Source: Rubrivivax sp.
GTDB taxonomy: Bacteria; Pseudomonadota; Gammaproteobacteria; Burkholderiales; Burkholderiaceae_C
DNA: 39,628 nt
NCBI GenBank assembly: GCA_026125665.1
Contig: JAHCKS010000043.1
Coordinates: 1-39,628 of the forward strand
Direction of reading: 5' to 3'
In this document: in pieces, positions 31,930-39,628 of the stretch
How positions within the stretch are numbered: the stretch's first letter is position 1
Layout: each line of letters begins with the position of its first letter
The notes under the pieces: generated by a model
The model's database searches: none
Seen by the model: only the letters and a program-made list of their open reading frames with translations
What the model was told of the DNA's origin: nothing
Program-made: the position numbers and the translations under genes

Positions 31930-33255
31930 TCAGCGCTCGTAGCTCGGCGTCGCCTCGTAGCTCTCGAGCTTGCAGGCCTTCGGGGCGTCCGGGTCCATCA
32001 CGTCCTTCGGGTCGCTCTGCGTCAGGATCCTGAAGATGTCGGTCTTCTCGACCGGCGCGTCGTTGTAGGTGGCCATGTAGATCGTCTGCTGGCACTGGTG
32101 CGTGGCCGGGTCGATCCAGGCGTCGTGGTGCTGCAGGCGGTCGCGCGCGCTCATGCGGCGGCCCTCGAGCTTGCGGATCACCGCCAGGTTGTTCGTCGTG
32201 CCGGCCTCCTGCACGCAGCGCAGCAGCTCGCGCGTGGCCATGTAGCCGTTGTGGTAGACGTTGCCCGGCACCGCGATGGCCATGCCCGGGTAGGTCTTCT
32301 GGTAGGCGGCGACGAACTCCTTCACCCCCGGCAGGTCGAGCCGGTAGTACCAGGTGGTGCCGAAGACGCCGAAGATCTGCTCGGCCCCCAGGCCGTAGAC
32401 GTCGGGCCAGTCCTGCTGGTTGTTGATCCATGCGGCGCGCTTGTGCAGGCCGAGCTGCACCACCTGCTGGCGCAGCGCCTTGATGTCGTCGCCGCCGATC
32501 GCCGTGGCCACGGCCTGCGGCTTGATCTGCTGCAGCTTCAGCAGGTAGGCCGAGAAGTCGCGCGTGTTCTGCGGCACGAGCAGCTCCTCCATCACGCGGC
32601 CGCCGTTGGCTTCGAGGATGGCCTTGGTCGCCTTCGACGTGTTGTGCCCCCAGACGTAGTCGTTGGTCAGCAGCACCCAGTCCTTGCCGGCGCTTCGCAC
32701 GGCGTTCTTCACCGCGGCCTGGGCGAAGTTGCTGCCGTTGCCGTCCCAGACGAACTTCGTGCGGTGGCAGTCCTTGCCGCTCTCGGTGGGCGAGCTCGAG
32801 TTCGTGTTGAGGAAGATGCAGCCGTACTTCTGCGCCACCTGCGAGATGGCGTTGGCCACGCCCGAGTGCACCGCGCCGATGAGGAAGGCCGCGTCGTTGC
32901 GGCTGATCATGCGCTCGGCCACGCGCGAGCCGGTGGCCGGGGTCGTCTCGGTGTCCATGTGGATGGCCTCGATCGGCCGGCCGAGCAGGCCGCCCTTCTC
33001 GTTGAACTCCTTGATGGCCATCATCGCGCCCAGGCGCTCCATGCCGCCGCTGGCGCCGTACTGGCCGCTGGCGTCCATCGTCAGGCCGATGACGAGCGGC
33101 TTCGGGCTGGCGCTCTGCGCCCACAGGCGGTTCGTCGCCCATGGGCCGAAGAAGGCGCCGCCTCCGGCCAGCGCGGTGGCCATCGCGCTGACGAAGCGGC
33201 GGCGGGCGGGTTGCACTTCGGCGGCGTCCGGGGATTCGATGCGATCGGCGTTCAT
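31930..33255 (-). CDS. ABC transporter substrate-binding protein (LivK-like), Tat-exported
   Basis: 441-residue periplasmic binding protein (type 1 fold, Peripla_BP_6 group). The leader has ARRRFVSAMATALAGGGAFF, a Tat-type signal. The mature part starts KPLVIGLTMDASGQYGASGG and contains LGAMMAIKEFNEKGGLLG, FLIGAVHSGVANAISQVAQK, LLTNDYVWGHN and FSAYLLKLQQIKPQAV. The C-terminal MATYNDAPVEKTDIFRIL is like amide/urea and aromatic-acid binding members, so the ligand need not be an amino acid. AAGGAGA lies before the ATG. It is 41 bases downstream of the IolC-like gene in the same operon. Confidence 0.92.
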   Translation of the reverse strand: MNADRIESPDAAEVQPARRRFVSAMATALAGGGAFFGPWATNRLWAQSASPKPLVIGLTMDASGQYGASGGMERLGAMMAIKEFNEKGGLLGRPIEAIHMDTETTPATGSRVAERMISRNDAAFLIGAVHSGVANAISQVAQKYGCIFLNTNSSSPTESGKDCHRTKFVWDGNGSNFAQAAVKNAVRSAGKDWVLLTNDYVWGHNTSKATKAILEANGGRVMEELLVPQNTRDFSAYLLKLQQIKPQAVATAIGGDDIKALRQQVVQLGLHKRAAWINNQQDWPDVYGLGAEQIFGVFGTTWYYRLDLPGVKEFVAAYQKTYPGMAIAVPGNVYHNGYMATRELLRCVQEAGTTNNLAVIRKLEGRRMSARDRLQHHDAWIDPATHQCQQTIYMATYNDAPVEKTDIFRILTQSDPKDVMDPDAPKACKLESYEATPSYER

Positions 33256-33296
33256 CAGCGTGTCTCCTTGGGTGCGAGCGGCACGGCCGCCCGGTT

Positions 33297-35294
33297 TCAG
33301 CATCCCCCGCCGGGCGAGGGACCGGTGGGCGACCCGCGCGCCGCCTGCTGCCACAGGCGGATGAGTCGCTGGTAGCGCGCCGCGACGTCGGCGACGACGC
33401 CCGCGTCGTCGAGCGCACCTTCGAACCAGGCCTGCGCCGCTGCGGCGAAGAGCGTGCGCCCGACAGCGAAGCCCCGGCACAACGGCTCGCGCGCGGCGGC
33501 GCGGAAGGCGTCGCCGAGCTGGTCCTCGCCGGCCTCCATGCCGAGCAGCAGCACGCCGCGGCAGAAGGGGTCGTGCGCCGCGACGGTGTCGCGCAGCGCG
33601 CGCCACGCCGCGGCGCCCGGCGGCGGCAGCTTCCACCACTCGGGGCGGATGCCGGCGGCGTAGAGCTGGGCCACGGCGCGCGCGACCGTCGTCTCGTCCT
33701 GCGCCATCGCGGCCGGCGGGATCACCTCCAGCAGCAGCTCGTGTCCGCTGCGGCGGGTGGCGCGGTACAGGTCGGTCACCGTCGCGAGCTGGCGCGCAGC
33801 CAGCCCGGGCTCGTCGTCGGGGTGATGCAGCACGAGGCACTTCACGACCTGTTCGGTCGGCCACTCGGCGAGGGCCTGCCCGGCGTTGGCGCCACCTTCG
33901 AGCTGCAGCGGACGCGAGCCCGGCATCTCCATCGGCCGCGCGATCCACACGCCGGTACCGGCGAGGCGGTGCAGCACAGGCGTGCCGTGGCGCCCGTCGA
34001 CGATCACGCCCGCCGCCGGGAACGGGGCGTCGTCCGCCCGGTGCTGCGCGCGCTCGGCGGCGTGGCCGCGCTCGGCCGCCTGCGCGACGAGCTCCTTGAA
34101 TCGCGCGATGCGCGCCGCGCCGGCGCCGCAGCGCGCGGCGATCTCCTCCAGCTGGCTGCGGTGGTCGAAGGCCAGCACCGCCAGTGCGTGCGGCGTCGGC
34201 CGCCGCGTCGTGGCGCGGTGCACGTGCTCGAGCTCGTCGTCCTCGCGCAGGCGGGCGGTGACCGGCGCGCGCCCGAGGAAGAAGGCGAGCTCGGTCCAGC
34301 TCGGCATGGCCGGCGCGCAGCCGTGGCGCGAAACGACGAGCGCACCGCACGCGTTGGCGTAGCGCAGCGCCTGCGGCAGCGGCTCGTCGCGCACGTAACC
34401 GCGCAGCAGGCCGGCCATGAAGGCGTCGCCGGCGCCGAGCACGTTGAAGACCTCGACCGGGAAGCCCGGGCCCTGCAGGCCGCCCTCGACGCCTTCGGGG
34501 ATCGCGCCATCGAAGGCGACGCAGCCCATCGGTCCGCGCTTCATGACGATCAGGGCGCGGCTCACGTCGCGGATGGCGGCCAGCGCCGTGCGCGAATCGG
34601 TGCTGCCGCCGGCGATGTGGATCTCCTCCTCGGTGCCGACGACGAGGTCGCACTGGTCCAGCACCGCCTGCAGCTGCGCCGTCACCTCGGCCGATGGCAC
34701 GTAGCGCCGCTCGCCGAGGCCGGGTGACGTGAGGCCCCACAGCACCGGGCGGTAGTCGATGTCGAGCACGACGCGCCGCCCCAGCCCGCGCGCCAGCGTC
34801 ATCGCCCTGATGCAGGCGGCGCGCGTGTCGGGGTGCGACAGGTGCGTGCCGCTGATGACGACGGCGCGGGCGCGGGCCAGGTAGGCGGGGTCGATGTCGT
34901 CGGCGACGAGGCCCATGTCGGCGCAGTGGTCGCGGTAGAAGAGCAGCGGGAAGGTGTGCTCGTCGCGGATGCCGAGGAACACGAGGCCGGTGAGGCGCTT
35001 CGGGTCGGTGCGCAGGCAGCTCACGTCCACGCCCTCGGCCTGCAGCGTCTCGCGCACGAAGCGCCCGTGGTGCTCGTCGCCGACGCGGCTGACGAGGCCG
35101 GCGCGCAGGCCCAGGCGCGCCGCGCCGATGGCCGTGTTCGTCGGCGAGCCGCCGATGTACTTGGCGAAGGAGCGCATGTCCTCGAGGCGGCCGCCGACCT
35201 GTTCGCCGTAGAGGTCCACGGCGGCACGGCCGATGCAGACGACGTCGAGGTCCGGCAGGGTGCCGGCGCCGATGCCCTCGTCGGCGCGGGCCAT
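33297..35294 (-). CDS. iolC: IolC-type sugar kinase fused to DUF2090
   Basis: 665-residue two-domain protein. Residues 17-345 are a PfkB kinase: DVVCIGRAAVDLYGEQVGG, YIGGSPTNTAIGAARLGLRA, DIDYRPVLWG and the anion-hole NVLGAGDAF with base Asp290. Residues about 355-650 are DUF2090, an aldolase-like barrel starting LAVLAFDHRSQLEEI. This fusion is typical of 5-dehydro-2-deoxygluconokinase (IolC), which phosphorylates an intermediate of myo-inositol breakdown, with DUF2090 proposed to cleave the product. The other inositol genes (iolB, D, E, G) are absent here. The start ATG overlaps the rpiR stop by one base (TGATG). Confidence 0.9.
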   Translation of the reverse strand: MARADEGIGAGTLPDLDVVCIGRAAVDLYGEQVGGRLEDMRSFAKYIGGSPTNTAIGAARLGLRAGLVSRVGDEHHGRFVRETLQAEGVDVSCLRTDPKRLTGLVFLGIRDEHTFPLLFYRDHCADMGLVADDIDPAYLARARAVVISGTHLSHPDTRAACIRAMTLARGLGRRVVLDIDYRPVLWGLTSPGLGERRYVPSAEVTAQLQAVLDQCDLVVGTEEEIHIAGGSTDSRTALAAIRDVSRALIVMKRGPMGCVAFDGAIPEGVEGGLQGPGFPVEVFNVLGAGDAFMAGLLRGYVRDEPLPQALRYANACGALVVSRHGCAPAMPSWTELAFFLGRAPVTARLREDDELEHVHRATTRRPTPHALAVLAFDHRSQLEEIAARCGAGAARIARFKELVAQAAERGHAAERAQHRADDAPFPAAGVIVDGRHGTPVLHRLAGTGVWIARPMEMPGSRPLQLEGGANAGQALAEWPTEQVVKCLVLHHPDDEPGLAARQLATVTDLYRATRRSGHELLLEVIPPAAMAQDETTVARAVAQLYAAGIRPEWWKLPPPGAAAWRALRDTVAAHDPFCRGVLLLGMEAGEDQLGDAFRAAAREPLCRGFAVGRTLFAAAAQAWFEGALDDAGVVADVAARYQRLIRLWQQAARGSPTGPSPGGGC

Positions 35295-36220
35295 CAAACC
35301 GGCCTCCGCCGGCCGTTGGCCTTGCGGGCCGCGGCGGCGACGCCGCCAGCAGCGGCACGGCCCCGTGGCCGCGCGCGCGGCGCCACCAGGCACTGGCCGG
35401 TGGTCACGACGAGCGCCTGCGCCAGGCACATCGGCGCCACCAGCGAACGAACAGGCGCCGCCGCCGCGCCGGGCCCCACCTCGAGGCACACGCTGGCCAC
35501 GGGCTTCAGCGGCGACAGCGCGTGGTCGGTGACCGCCACCACCTGCACGCCGCGAGTGCGCGCCGCCTTCGCCGCCTCCACCACGTCGGGCGAGTAGTTC
35601 TTGAAGCTCGTGACGAGCAGCACCTCGCCCGGCTCGATCTGGCGCAGCGACTCGCCGAGCATGCCGCCCACGCCGTCGAGCAGCTGCACGCGCAGCTCCA
35701 GCTGCGCGAGCGCGTAGGCGAGATAGGCGGCCACCGGGAAGGCGCGGCGCTGCGCAAGCACGTGCACGCGGCTGGCGCGGCTGAGCAGGCGCGCGGCCTC
35801 GCGCAGCGTGGCGTCGGCGACGGCGTACCCGAGCTGCCGCAGGTCGGTGACGGCGAGCTCGACGAAAGGCGCGAGCCCCTGCGCCAGGCCGGCCTCCGCG
35901 CCGGCGCGGCCCGCGCGCACCGGCGGCATGGCGCTGATTCGCTCGCGGTACGTGCCGGCGCGCTCCAGCAGGCGCTCCTGGAACAGGCGCTGCAGCTGCG
36001 AGAAGCCGGAGAAGTGCATGGCGTTGGCAAAACGCACCAGCGCCGAGGGCTGCACGCCCGCCGACTCGGCCACCGTGGCGGCGGTGCCGAGCGCGAACTC
36101 GTCCGGGTGCTCGAGCAGGTGCTGCGCGATGACGCGCTGCTGCGGCGACAGCGTCGGGTAGGCGGCACTCACCGCCTCGGCGAACTGCACAAAGGTGGCG
36201 GCGGGGGTGGGAGCGGGCAC
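35294..36220 (-). CDS. RpiR/MurR-family regulator with SIS domain
   Basis: 308-residue regulator: N-terminal helix-turn-helix (about 10-85, with AATVAESAGVQPSALVRFAN) and a SIS sugar-phosphate-binding domain (about 125-260, with RVHVLAQRRAFPVAAYLAYA and VLLVTSFKNYSPDVVEAAK). RpiR proteins sense phosphosugars made by neighbouring kinases, here probably the IolC product. The first codon is GTG; a TCTAAT -10 exactly six bases upstream supports this leaderless start over the GTG ten codons later. It is the first gene of the leftward operon and faces livM across a 59-base spacer. The C-terminus is Arg/Ala-rich and probably disordered. Confidence 0.9.
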   Translation of the reverse strand: MPAPTPAATFVQFAEAVSAAYPTLSPQQRVIAQHLLEHPDEFALGTAATVAESAGVQPSALVRFANAMHFSGFSQLQRLFQERLLERAGTYRERISAMPPVRAGRAGAEAGLAQGLAPFVELAVTDLRQLGYAVADATLREAARLLSRASRVHVLAQRRAFPVAAYLAYALAQLELRVQLLDGVGGMLGESLRQIEPGEVLLVTSFKNYSPDVVEAAKAARTRGVQVVAVTDHALSPLKPVASVCLEVGPGAAAAPVRSLVAPMCLAQALVVTTGQCLVAPRARPRGRAAAGGVAAAARKANGRRRPV

Positions 36221-36226
36221 GGCACG

Positions 36227-36274
36227 ATTAGAACAAACGTGCTTGACATTGGCAACACGAGAACGGACATTCTC
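36227..36274. promoter_or_regulatory. Overlapping divergent promoters and operator-like dyad
   Basis: Leftward: TTGCCA (36250-36255), 17 bases, TCTAAT (36227-36232), six bases, GTG of rpiR. Rightward: TTGACA (36243-36248), 17 bases, GACATT (36266-36271), eight bases, ATG of livM. The two -35 boxes almost touch. GAGAA-N6-TTCTC (36259-36274) covers the rightward -10 and is a good candidate RpiR operator. Confidence 0.6.
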
Positions 36275-36279
36275 TGGGC

Positions 36280-37329
36280 ATGGAGCGCCTTGCCGCGAAG
36301 CCCGGGCCGTCCGCCGCGCCGCCGCCGACGCCGTGGCTGCCGGCCCCGATGGCCGTGACGCTGGCGGTGCTGGCCAGCGCGCCGCTGTGGCTCGAGGCGG
36401 TGGGGCTGTACCCGTACCTCGCCGCCGAGATCGTCATCTGGATGGTGTTCGCGCTCGCCCACAACCTGCTGCTGGGCCACGGCGGCATGCCGTCGTTCGG
36501 GCACGGTGCGTACTTCGGCGTCGGTGCCTACGCCTTCGGGCTGCTGCAGCAGCGGCTGGGCGCCGAGCTCTTCGGCGGCCTGGCCGGCGCGGTGCTGGCC
36601 GCGGCGCTGGCGGGCTCGCTCGTCGCGGCGTTCATCTCGCACCGGCGCGGCATCTACTACGCGCTGCTCACCATCGCGTTCGGCCAGGTGATGTGGTTCG
36701 TGGCCATCAAGTGGCACTCCGTCACCGGCGGCGAGGACGGGCTGCAGAAGATCGCGCGGCCGCCGCTGCGCCTGGGCGGCCACGAGTGGCCGCTGGCGGA
36801 CAACGCCGCCTTCTACCTCTTCGTGCTGGCGGTGTTCGCGCTCGTCGTCCTGTTCCTGTGGCGGCTCGTGCACTCGCCGTGGGGGCGCGTGCTGCGCGCG
36901 ATCAAGCAGAACGAGGTGCGTGCGGCGTTCGTCGGCCACCACGTGTGGATGTACAAGTGGTCGGCGTTCGTGCTGTCGGCGGGCCTGTCGGGCCTGGCGG
37001 GCGCGCTCTTCGCGATGGCGCAGAACTCGGCCTATCCGAACGTGATGAGCCTGCACAACTCGGGCTTCGTCGTCATGATGGTGCTCATCGGCGGCGGGCT
37101 GGTCAGCTTCTGGGGGCCGGTCATCGGCGCGACGCTGTTCATCCTCGCGCGCGACCTGCTCGGCGCGTACACCGAGACCTGGCTGCTGTGGTACGGGCTC
37201 TTGTTCATGGCCGTCGTGCTGTTCCAGCCGGAGGGCATCGCCGGGGCCTGGCAGGCGTGGCGCCGCCGCAGGAGCGCGGGGGCCCCGGCACCGGCGGCGG
37301 CGCCGTTGCCGCACAACCGGCAGGCCTGA
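36280..37329 (+). CDS. Branched-chain-type ABC transporter permease (LivM-like)
   Basis: 349-residue inner-membrane permease. After a short Pro-rich N-terminus come hydrophobic segments and the LivM landmarks YLAAEIVIWMVFALAHNLLL, GHGGMPSFGHGAYFGVGAYA, GRVLRAIKQNEVRAAFVGHH (EAA-like loop), SGLAGALFAMAQNSAYP and LIGGGLVSFWGPVIGATLF. It is the partner of LivH on the other arm. Its start lies six bases from the GC edge of the promoter, so the mRNA may be leaderless. LivG follows after six bases. Confidence 0.93.
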   Translation: MERLAAKPGPSAAPPPTPWLPAPMAVTLAVLASAPLWLEAVGLYPYLAAEIVIWMVFALAHNLLLGHGGMPSFGHGAYFGVGAYAFGLLQQRLGAELFGGLAGAVLAAALAGSLVAAFISHRRGIYYALLTIAFGQVMWFVAIKWHSVTGGEDGLQKIARPPLRLGGHEWPLADNAAFYLFVLAVFALVVLFLWRLVHSPWGRVLRAIKQNEVRAAFVGHHVWMYKWSAFVLSAGLSGLAGALFAMAQNSAYPNVMSLHNSGFVVMMVLIGGGLVSFWGPVIGATLFILARDLLGAYTETWLLWYGLLFMAVVLFQPEGIAGAWQAWRRRRSAGAPAPAAAPLPHNRQA

Positions 37330-37335
37330 AGCGCG

Positions 37336-38108
37336 ATGGCCTTCTTCGAAGCCTCTTGCCTGCACAAGCGCTTCGGCTCGCAGGTCGTGCTGCAGGACGT
37401 CTCGCTCGCCGTGGAACGCGGCGAGCTGCGCGGCATCATGGGCCCGAACGGCGCAGGCAAGACCACCTGCTTCAACGTGCTCACAGGCCGCCACCGCCCC
37501 GACGGCGGCCGCGTCGTCTTCGACGGCCGAGACATCACGGGCTTCACGCCACGCGCCGTGGCGCGCAGCGGCATCTCGCGCTCGTTCCAGGTCATGAACC
37601 TGTTCGACGAGTACTCGGCCATCGACAACGTCGTTGTCGCCCTGCCGGCCGTGCGGGCGCGCGGCTGGTCGATGTGGCGCGACCTGGCGCGACAGGCGAG
37701 CGCCTACGACGAAGCGGCGTCGATCTTGGCGCGCGTGGGCCTGGCCGGCAAGGAGCGCGTCGCGGCGCGCAGCCTCGCCTACGGCGAGCGCCGCGCGCTC
37801 GAGATCGGCGTGGCGCTGGCGGCGCGGCCGCAGCTCCTCTTCCTCGACGAGCCGACCGCCGGCCTCGGCATCGAGGGCACGGCGCGGCTGGCCGAGCTCG
37901 TGGCGACGCTGAAGCGGCAGCTGACGATGGTGGTCATCGAGCACGACATGCACTTCCTCTTCCGCCTGGCCGACCGTGTGTCGGTCATCCACTGGGGGCA
38001 GGTCATCGCCGAAGGCACACCGGCGCAGCTGCGCGCCAACCCGTGGGTGCAGCGCTCGAGCCTCGGCGGCGGGGCCGGCTCTGGCATCGACGCCGTGGGC
38101 GCCACGCC

Positions 38109-38112
<4 letters not shown>
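37336..38112 (+). CDS. ABC transporter ATP-binding protein (LivG-like)
   Basis: 258-residue ATPase. Walker A is GPNGAGKT (about 35-42), signature LAYGERRALEIGVAL, Walker B LLFLDEPTAGL, and the switch His in MVVIEHDMHFLF. QVVLQDVSLAVERGELRGIM and RSFQVMNLFDEYSAIDNV match LivG. It powers the importer together with LivF. Its stop overlaps the livF start (ATGA). Confidence 0.95.
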
Positions 38113-38843
<731 letters not shown>

Positions 38844-38844
38844 G

Positions 38845-39531
38845 GTGACGGACGCGCCGCTGCTGCACGTGCAGGGCCTGGTGAAGCGATACCGGCGCCG
38901 GCGGCGCGTCTTCGCATGGCCACGCGCCGAGACGACGTTCGAGCTGCACGCCGACTTCCGCGTGGATGCACCGGGAGTCATCGGCGTGATGGGCGCCAAC
39001 GGCGCCGGCAAGACGACGCTGTTCGAGCTCGTCACGGGTGGCAACCGGCCCACCGCCGGGCGCGTGCTCGTCGCCGGCCAGGACATCCACCGCGTGCGCG
39101 TGCACGAGCGTGCCCGCCTCGCGCTGCACTATCACCAGTCGTACCAGCTGAGGCGCTTCGGCGGCTGGCGGCCGTCGTTCACGCTGGAGCCTGCGCACTC
39201 GGCGCAGCCGCTGGTGCACCTCTTCGACGAGCCCCAGTTCAACACGCAGGACGGCTACATCGGCTTCATGCTCGACTTCTTCCGCCGCCTGCGCGGCGAG
39301 GGCAAGCTCGTGTTCCTGTGCCTGCACCCGAACGAACCGGTGCACCTGGACATCCTCGAAGAGGCCTGCGAGAGCTTCCTCTTCGTGCAGAAGGACGCGG
39401 CGCGGGTGAGCCGGCTCACGCGCGCGGGCTCGTTCGCGGAGCTGGTGTCCGAGCCAGGGGTCGTGAGCTACCTCGGCGCGCTGCTCGAGGGACGCCGGGG
39501 CTCAGCAGCCGGATCTACCGCTCATCGTTGA
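38845..39531 (+). CDS. Small ABC ATPase lacking the signature region
   Basis: 228-residue ATP-binding cassette protein starting at GTG 38845, one base after the livF stop. Walker A GANGAGKT is at 50-57, a Q-loop-like HYHQSYQ at 95-101, Walker B PLVHLFDEP at 122-130 and a switch-like LCLHPNE with His161. Only about 20 residues separate the Q-loop from Walker B, where normal cassettes have about 60 with the LSGGQ signature; no signature is seen. The frame is open and codon use matches its neighbours, so it does not look like decay. It may be a regulatory or unusual ATPase acting with LivFGHM, or a non-productive paralogue. A shorter start inside is not favoured, because VTDAPLLHVQGLVKRY is a normal ABC N-terminus. 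Confidence 0.8.
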   Translation: MTDAPLLHVQGLVKRYRRRRRVFAWPRAETTFELHADFRVDAPGVIGVMGANGAGKTTLFELVTGGNRPTAGRVLVAGQDIHRVRVHERARLALHYHQSYQLRRFGGWRPSFTLEPAHSAQPLVHLFDEPQFNTQDGYIGFMLDFFRRLRGEGKLVFLCLHPNEPVHLDILEEACESFLFVQKDAARVSRLTRAGSFAELVSEPGVVSYLGALLEGRRGSAAGSTAHR

Positions 39532-39628
39532 CGGCCGGGGTTTGAAGGCGGCTGCCCCGGGTTGGCAGAGTCCTGCCGCCGCGGCGGCGGATCACTTCGG
39601 TTCGGGCAAGGTCGTGGCGCGCCAAGGC
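39532..39628. other. Right-edge non-coding end
   Basis: 97 bases after the last ABC gene. A 5-bp stem with 4-base loop (39564-39577) and a GC-rich run are present; no start of another gene is recognised. Confidence 0.4.

Noticed and set aside
38845-39531. Frameshift explanation for the missing ABC signature
   Set aside because: The frame stays open with uniform codon use, and Walker B and the switch His follow in the same frame; I saw no out-of-frame signature segment in the neighbouring frames.

Overview
This window is GC-rich chromosomal DNA, most likely from a betaproteobacterium of the order Burkholderiales, in or near the Rubrivivax/Leptothrix/Ideonella group. I infer this from the divergent pilT/yggS pair, a PEP-CTERM protein next to a PrsT-like TPR lipoprotein, a Bug-type binding protein with a divergent LysR regulator, and the general protein style. 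No rRNA, tRNA, CRISPR array, transposase or integrase was seen.

Layout. 1-9 kb is mostly housekeeping: the 5' end of pilT, yggS, a pair of secreted c-type cytochromes, an NmrA-like protein, the thioredoxin-TPR chaperone CnoX, glutamate dehydrogenase, proC and ubiA. 9-13.4 kb holds a large TPR lipoprotein, a PEP-CTERM protein and the RlpA lipoprotein. 13.6-19.1 kb is one very large gene (1855 aa) joining two alpha/beta-hydrolase domains, a caspase-like CHAT domain and a helical TPR-like tail; it is the strongest protein-level novelty. 19-24 kb has an SDR, a membrane fatty acid hydroxylase/sterol desaturase, a TlpA-like thioredoxin and a PhoX-like protein. 24-26 kb is a LysR/Bug pair. 26.1-27.6 kb is a tandem glycine riboswitch in front of a DadA-like FAD oxidoreductase. 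28.3-28.6 kb is a gene-free composite of two inverted copies of a structured repeat whose long stems differ in sequence but stay complementary.

30.1-39.5 kb is a divergent catabolic and transport locus. Leftward from a shared promoter run rpiR, a fused IolC-type kinase/DUF2090 gene, a LivK-type binding protein, LivH and an SDR. Rightward run livM, livG, livF and a small extra ABC ATPase that lacks the usual signature region. Together they form one complete branched-chain-type ABC importer split over two arms, with an RpiR/SIS sugar-phosphate sensor at the centre. The imported compound is probably a polyol, cyclitol or sugar acid, but the sequence does not say which.

A recurring feature is a -10-like hexamer 6-7 bases before the start codon (cnoX, proC, ubiA, the SDR at 19976, the desaturase, rpiR), which suggests many leaderless transcripts.
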